Translations under genes and position numbers: made by a program
The notes under the pieces: generated by a model
What the model was told of the DNA's origin: nothing
What the model saw: only the letters and a program-made list of their open reading frames with translations
Databases searched by the model: none
Assembly: GCA_046759145.1 (NCBI GenBank)
Contig: JBHIBR010000076.1
Span: forward strand, 1 to 7,684
Direction: 5' to 3'
From: JBHIBR01 sp046759145 [NCBI: Nitrospinota bacterium]
GTDB lineage: Bacteria > UBA8248
DNA length: 7,684 nt
Shown here: piece by piece, positions 4,718 through 7,684 of the stretch
Numbering within the stretch: position 1 is the first letter of the stretch
How the letters are laid out: every line of letters begins with the position of its first letter

Positions 4718-5977
4718 ATGAGCCGCATGGTGGATGTCGTCGGGGTCGGCATGGAGGGGCCGGCGAGCCTCGCCCCGCCCGCGCTGGAGAGAGTGCGGCG
4801 GGCGGAGATCCTCATCGGCGGCGGGCGCCATCTCGCCCTTTTCCCCGGCGTGGGGGGGGAGCGGGTGGCGATCCGGAACAACCTGAAAGAAGTAGTTGAG
4901 CTTATCCGCTCTAACTATCAGAAAAAAAATATCGTTGTTCTCGCCTCAGGGGACCCAAACTTCTACGGCATCGGCCACTACCTCTGCCTCAAGCTCCCCC
5001 GGGAGTGGCTGCGTTTCACCCCCAATGTGAGCTCCATGCAGCTCGCCTTCGCCCGCATCCGGCAGAGCTGGCAGGACGCCGCCCTTCTCTCCGTCCACGC
5101 CCGCCCCATCGAGGCGGTCGTGGATGCCGCCCGAAGGAGCGCCAAGGTGGGCCTCTTCACGGACGATGAGCACACCCCCGCCCGGGTGGGAGAGGCCCTC
5201 CTGGCGGCGGGGATCCGCAACTACCGGGCCTACGTGTGCGAGGAGCTGGGGGGGAAGGGCGAGCGCGTGACGGAGATGCCGCTGGAGGAGCTGCCCGCTT
5301 TCCAGTGTTCGCCCCTCAACGTGCTCATCCTGCTGCGAGAAGGAGAGCGGGCCCCGAGCCCCGCCGATTGGACGCTTGGGATCGACGAGGAGGAGTTCCT
5401 GCATCGCAAGCCCGAGCTCGGCCTCATCACCAAAAAGGAGGTCCGCGTCCTCTCCCTCGCCCGGATGAACCTGCGGGAGGAGAGCGTGGTGTGGGACGTC
5501 GGAGCGGCGAGCGCCTCGGTGGCCATCGAGGCGGCCCGCATCGCCCACCGCGGGACGGTGTACGCCATCGAGAAGAACGAGGAAGATGTGGGCTACGCCC
5601 GGGCCAACGTGGCCAAGTTCGGCGCGCACAACGTGCGCCTCTTCCACGGCCGGGCCCCCGGAGGCTGCAGGAATTGGCCCGAGGCGGATGCCATCTTCAT
5701 CGGGGGGAGCGGGGGAGAGCTTCCGGAGCTCATCGCCCTCTGCCGGAAGAAGCTCAAGCCCGGGGGGCGCATCGTGGCCAACGTCGCTACCATCGAGAAC
5801 CTGGCGGCCTCGGTGAAGCTCCTCCAGGAGCAGGGACTGGCCGTCGAGGTGACCCAGGTCAACGTCGCCCGCTCGAAACCCATCCTGAAGATGTCGCGCT
5901 TTGAGCCTCTTCCCACCGTCTTCATCGTGACGGCCTGGGAGGGAGAGGGGGGCGCTGCGGAGGAGGAAGGCGAATGA
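4718..5977 (+). CDS. cbiET: Fused precorrin-6Y/cobalt-precorrin methyltransferase CbiET (CobL-type)
   Basis: This bifunctional corrin-ring enzyme methylates C5 (CbiE domain) and C15 with decarboxylation of the C12 acetate (CbiT domain), using SAM, in vitamin B12 synthesis. The 419-residue length matches fused CobL proteins. The N-terminal tetrapyrrole methylase domain (5-207) has VDVVGVGMEGP (5-15), AEILIGGGRHL (29-39), VLASGDPNFYGIG (74-86) and the NVSSMQLAFARI stretch (103-114). The C-terminal Rossmann methyltransferase domain (219-407) has the CbiT entry GIDEEEFLHRK-P-x-x-G-L-I-T-K-K-E-V-R (221-243), the SAM loop W-D-V-G-A-A-S-A-S-V-A-I-E (259-271), YAIEKNEED (282-290) and IFIGGSGG (326-333). 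The SAM loop departs from the usual G-x-G-x-G. I chose ATG 4718 because GGGGAG lies 9 nt upstream; ATG 4709 is too close to it, ATG 4727 is possible, and the in-frame ATG at 4610 lies inside queA. The next gene overlaps by 4 nt (ATGA). Confidence 0.93.
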   Translation: MSRMVDVVGVGMEGPASLAPPALERVRRAEILIGGGRHLALFPGVGGERVAIRNNLKEVVELIRSNYQKKNIVVLASGDPNFYGIGHYLCLKLPREWLRFTPNVSSMQLAFARIRQSWQDAALLSVHARPIEAVVDAARRSAKVGLFTDDEHTPARVGEALLAAGIRNYRAYVCEELGGKGERVTEMPLEELPAFQCSPLNVLILLREGERAPSPADWTLGIDEEEFLHRKPELGLITKKEVRVLSLARMNLREESVVWDVGAASASVAIEAARIAHRGTVYAIEKNEEDVGYARANVAKFGAHNVRLFHGRAPGGCRNWPEADAIFIGGSGGELPELIALCRKKLKPGGRIVANVATIENLAASVKLLQEQGLAVEVTQVNVARSKPILKMSRFEPLPTVFIVTAWEGEGGAAEEEGE

Positions 5978-6741
5978 GCAAGCTCTACGGGGTGGGGGTC
6001 GGGCCCGGAGACCCGGAGCTCCTCACCCTCAAGGCGGCGCGCATCCTTCGCGAGGTGCCCGTCATCGCCTACCCGGCCTGCGCCCCCGGCGCCAGCAGCT
6101 ACGCCTACCAGATCGTGGAGAGGCTCCTGGACCCTGCCCGACAGCGACCCCTGGGCCTCGTCTTCCCCATGACCAAGGATCGGGAGGAGCTCGAGGTCCA
6201 CTGGCGGGCCTCGGTGGAGGCCGTCCTCGCCGAGCTGCGGGCGGGCCGCGACGTGGCCTTCATCACCGAGGGCGACCCCTTCTTCTACAGCACTTTCATC
6301 CACCTGTGGGAGATCTTCCGGGCCCACTGCCCCGAGGTGTCGGTCGAGGTGGTCCCCGGGGTGAGCTCGCTGACGGCCTCCTCCGTGGCGGCCGAGCTCC
6401 CCCTCGCCTCCCAGGACGAGCGGGTGGCCGTGCTGCCCGCCACGTACGAGGAGAAGGGGCTTCGGGAGGCCCTCCAGCGCTTCGACACGGTGGTGCTCAT
6501 GAAGGTGAGCAGTTCCTACGACCGGGTCCTCGACCTGCTGGAGGAGACAGGCCTCAAGGACAGGGCTGTCTTCGTCAAGAAGGTTGGGGCGCCCGACGAG
6601 GAGGTCGTGCGCGACCTGGAGAGCCTCCGGGGCAAGAAGCTCAGCTACCTCTCTACCCTCCTCGTCGTGAAGAACGCCGTGCCGACCGCCCCCGGGGCGG
6701 CTCCCGCCGCCCGCGGAGGGCTCGAGGAGGGCGAGCCTTGA
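5974..6741 (+). CDS. cbiL: Precorrin-2 / cobalt-factor II C20-methyltransferase (CbiL/CobI)
   Basis: This enzyme adds the SAM methyl group at C20 of the dipyrrocorphin, the first committed methylation toward the corrin ring after precorrin-2. The 255-residue protein is a single tetrapyrrole methylase domain. Its landmarks are L-Y-G-V-G-V-G-P-G-D-P-E-L-L-T-L-K-A (4-21), the family-specific VIAYPA (30-35), FPMTKD (64-69), FITEGDPFFYSTF (96-108) and VEVVPGVSSLTAS (124-136). VIAYPA with GDPFFYSTF separates CbiL/CobI from the other cobalamin methyltransferases. Whether the substrate carries cobalt (CbiL, anaerobic route) or not (CobI, aerobic route) cannot be told here; the symbol follows its neighbours. 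The last ~20 residues are Ala/Pro/Gly-rich and probably disordered. The ATG overlaps the cbiET stop (ATGA), and the stop overlaps the TTG start of the next gene, so translation is probably coupled in both directions. Confidence 0.92.
   Translation: MSKLYGVGVGPGDPELLTLKAARILREVPVIAYPACAPGASSYAYQIVERLLDPARQRPLGLVFPMTKDREELEVHWRASVEAVLAELRAGRDVAFITEGDPFFYSTFIHLWEIFRAHCPEVSVEVVPGVSSLTASSVAAELPLASQDERVAVLPATYEEKGLREALQRFDTVVLMKVSSSYDRVLDLLEETGLKDRAVFVKKVGAPDEEVVRDLESLRGKKLSYLSTLLVVKNAVPTAPGAAPAARGGLEEGEP
6725..6730 (+). promoter_or_regulatory. Ribosome-binding site for the TTG-started cbiF gene
   Basis: AGGAGG lies inside the 3' end of cbiL, with 7 nt to the TTG at 6738. A full Shine-Dalgarno match at ideal distance supports TTG as the true start, although no ATG or GTG is in frame nearby except GTG 6780, which would remove the beginning of the first conserved strand. 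Confidence 0.75.
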
Positions 6742-7643
6742 GGGGACAAAAGAAATCTCCTCCTCCGCCCGTCCAGTTCGTGAGCGTGGGCCCGGGGGAC
6801 CCGGAGCTCATCACTCTCAAGGCGAAGAGGGCCCTGGAGGCGGCGGACCTCATCCTCTACACCGGCTCCCTCACTCCCCGGGAGCTTGTGGCCTCGTGGG
6901 CTCGGCCGGGCGCCCGCCTCGAGGACAGCGCGGGGCTGCACTTGGAGCAGATCCTCGCCCTCATGGTGGAGGCCGCTCGGCGGGGGGAGCGCGTCGCCCG
7001 CGTCCACGACGGCGACTGCACCATCTTCGGTGCCCTCGGAGAACAGCTCCGGGGCCTGGAGGAGGCGGGGGTGCCCTACGAGCTGATCCCGGGCGTGAGC
7101 GCGGTGTTCGCCGCCGCGGCCTCCCTCAAGGCCGAGCTCACCGCGCCCGAGATCTCCCAGACGGTGATCCTCACCCGCATGGAGGGCCGCACACCCGTCC
7201 CCGAGAAGGAGAGGCTGGAGGACCTGGCGCACCACGGTTGCACCATCGCCCTCTACCTGAGCGCCGCCCTCATCACGAAGGCGACCCGCGCGCTCCTCTC
7301 GGGGGGATACCCCCCTTCCACACCGGCCGCCGTGGTCTACCGGGCGAGCTGGCCCGATGAGAAGGTCATCCGGGGCACCCTGGGGGATATCGCCCAAAAG
7401 ACGCGCGAAGCGGGCATCGCCAAGCAGGCCATGATCCTCGTGGGAAAGGCCCTGGATGAGGGCCTTCGGGTCCCCGGCGCCGCGGCCGCTTCGAAACTCT
7501 ACGACAAACATTTCTCCCATGGCTTCCGCAAATCAGTGGATTTCCAGGCCCGCCGCGCCGCCCGGGAGAAGGGGAAGAAGCGCGGTAAGAAGGCGGCGAA
7601 GCGGCCGCGCAAGGCGCAGGGAACAGGGAACTTGTTCTCGTGA
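6738..7643 (+). CDS. cbiF: Precorrin-4 / cobalt-precorrin-4 C11-methyltransferase (CbiF/CobM)
   Basis: CbiF/CobM methylates C11 of (cobalt-)precorrin-4 using SAM. With the TTG start the protein has 301 residues, about 40 more than usual. Core landmarks are V-Q-F-V-S-V-G-P-G-D-P-E-L-I-T-L-K (12-28), the family-specific LILYTGSLTP (38-47), RVHDGDCTIFGALGEQ (88-103), YELIPGVSAVFAAAA (114-128), ELTAPEISQTVILTRMEGRTPVP (133-155; key parts L-T-A-P-E-I-S-Q-T and R-x-x-G-R-T-P), and SKLYDKHFSHGFR (252-264), the normal C-terminal mark. Residues 266-301 form an extra, strongly basic tail (R-R-A-A-R-E-K-G-K-K-R-G-K-K). The usual GDP tripeptide of the active-site loop reads GDC (C94). An open frame extends upstream to an ATG at 6306 inside cbiL, but that part is an out-of-phase shadow. 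The start forms a TTGA overlap with the cbiL stop and is backed by AGGAGG. Confidence 0.92.
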   Translation: MRGQKKSPPPPVQFVSVGPGDPELITLKAKRALEAADLILYTGSLTPRELVASWARPGARLEDSAGLHLEQILALMVEAARRGERVARVHDGDCTIFGALGEQLRGLEEAGVPYELIPGVSAVFAAAASLKAELTAPEISQTVILTRMEGRTPVPEKERLEDLAHHGCTIALYLSAALITKATRALLSGGYPPSTPAAVVYRASWPDEKVIRGTLGDIAQKTREAGIAKQAMILVGKALDEGLRVPGAAAASKLYDKHFSHGFRKSVDFQARRAAREKGKKRGKKAAKRPRKAQGTGNLFS

Positions 7644-7684
7644 ACGTGCCCGAGCTGCCGAAGATCTACCACATCACCCATGTG
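7640..7684 (+). CDS. Start of a possible DarT-like (DUF4433) protein (partial, 3' cut by window)
   Basis: A GTG at 7640 overlaps the cbiF stop (GTGA) and opens a frame to the window edge: M-N-V-P-E-L-P-K-I-Y-H-I-T-H-V. A GTG at 7646 in the same frame is an alternative start. From memory, P-K-I-Y-H-I-T-H-V followed by D-N-L is a common N-terminus of DUF4433 proteins. That family includes DarT, a NAD-dependent enzyme that ADP-ribosylates thymidine in single-stranded DNA and is held in check by the macrodomain antitoxin DarG. Only 15 residues are visible, no catalytic residue can be checked, and no antitoxin gene is in view, so this is a lead. The ribosome-binding site is weak (GGGAAC at 7626-7631). 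Another member of the ADP-ribosyltransferase group is the main alternative. Confidence 0.45.
   Translation, partial: MNVPELPKIYHITHV

Noticed and set aside
6306-6737. Upstream extension of the cbiF frame to an ATG at 6306
   Set aside because: This part is an out-of-phase shadow of cbiL with a low-complexity translation. CbiF homology begins just after the TTG at 6738, which has AGGAGG at good spacing.
7628-7637. GAACTTGTTC as a LexA/SOS box
   Set aside because: The Gram-positive type needs GAAC-N4-GTTC and the spacing here is 2 nt. It also lies within the coding end of cbiF.

Overview
This is a gene-dense, GC-rich bacterial chromosomal segment. It looks mainly housekeeping, with a cobalamin (vitamin B12) biosynthesis cluster on the right. 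Gene content (DnaJ, a CDP-alcohol phosphatidyltransferase, a DUF1844 protein, RNA polymerase omega, an IHF/HU-type protein, QueA, and CbiET-CbiL-CbiF) fits a high-GC member of the deltaproteobacterial/acidobacterial/NC10-like part of the tree. That placement is inference from gene style, not from a marker comparison. I see no rRNA, tRNA, CRISPR array, insertion sequence or integrase.

Left block (1-1843, + strand): the 3' end of dnaJ, a membrane CDP-alcohol phosphatidyltransferase, a DUF1844 protein, a 194-nt gap with at most a doubtful 55-codon ORF, and rpoZ. Spacing is short, so dnaJ through the DUF1844 gene may be co-transcribed. Centre (1853-4617): a class I/II PLP aminotransferase (- strand) lies tail-to-tail with rpoZ and back-to-back with an IHF/HU gene (+ strand). 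The 165-nt divergent interval holds a near-consensus sigma70 promoter for the IHF/HU gene. A weaker opposite promoter for the aminotransferase has its -35 box directly abutting the first one. The IHF/HU gene then converges on queA (- strand), and the two stop codons share the tetranucleotide CTAG.

Right block (4718-7684, + strand): a cobalamin operon of a fused CbiE-CbiT protein, CbiL and CbiF. These enzymes methylate the corrin ring at C20 (CbiL), C11 (CbiF), and C5 plus C15 with decarboxylation (CbiET). The genes overlap by 3-4 nt (ATGA, then TTGA with a TTG start), which suggests translational coupling. No cobalamin riboswitch fits in the 100-nt leader. The presence of only these genes does not tell the aerobic from the anaerobic route.

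The most provocative signal is at the right edge. A GTG start overlaps the cbiF stop and opens a reading frame whose 15 visible residues (MNVPELPKIYHITHV) resemble the N-terminus of DUF4433/DarT proteins, the DNA-ADP-ribosylating toxins of DarTG systems. If right, a toxin or defence module is coupled to the tail of a B12 operon. Other oddities are a Lys/Arg-rich tail and a GDP-to-GDC change in CbiF, a degenerate SAM-binding glycine loop in CbiT, and a low-GC patch with an A8 run in cbiE.
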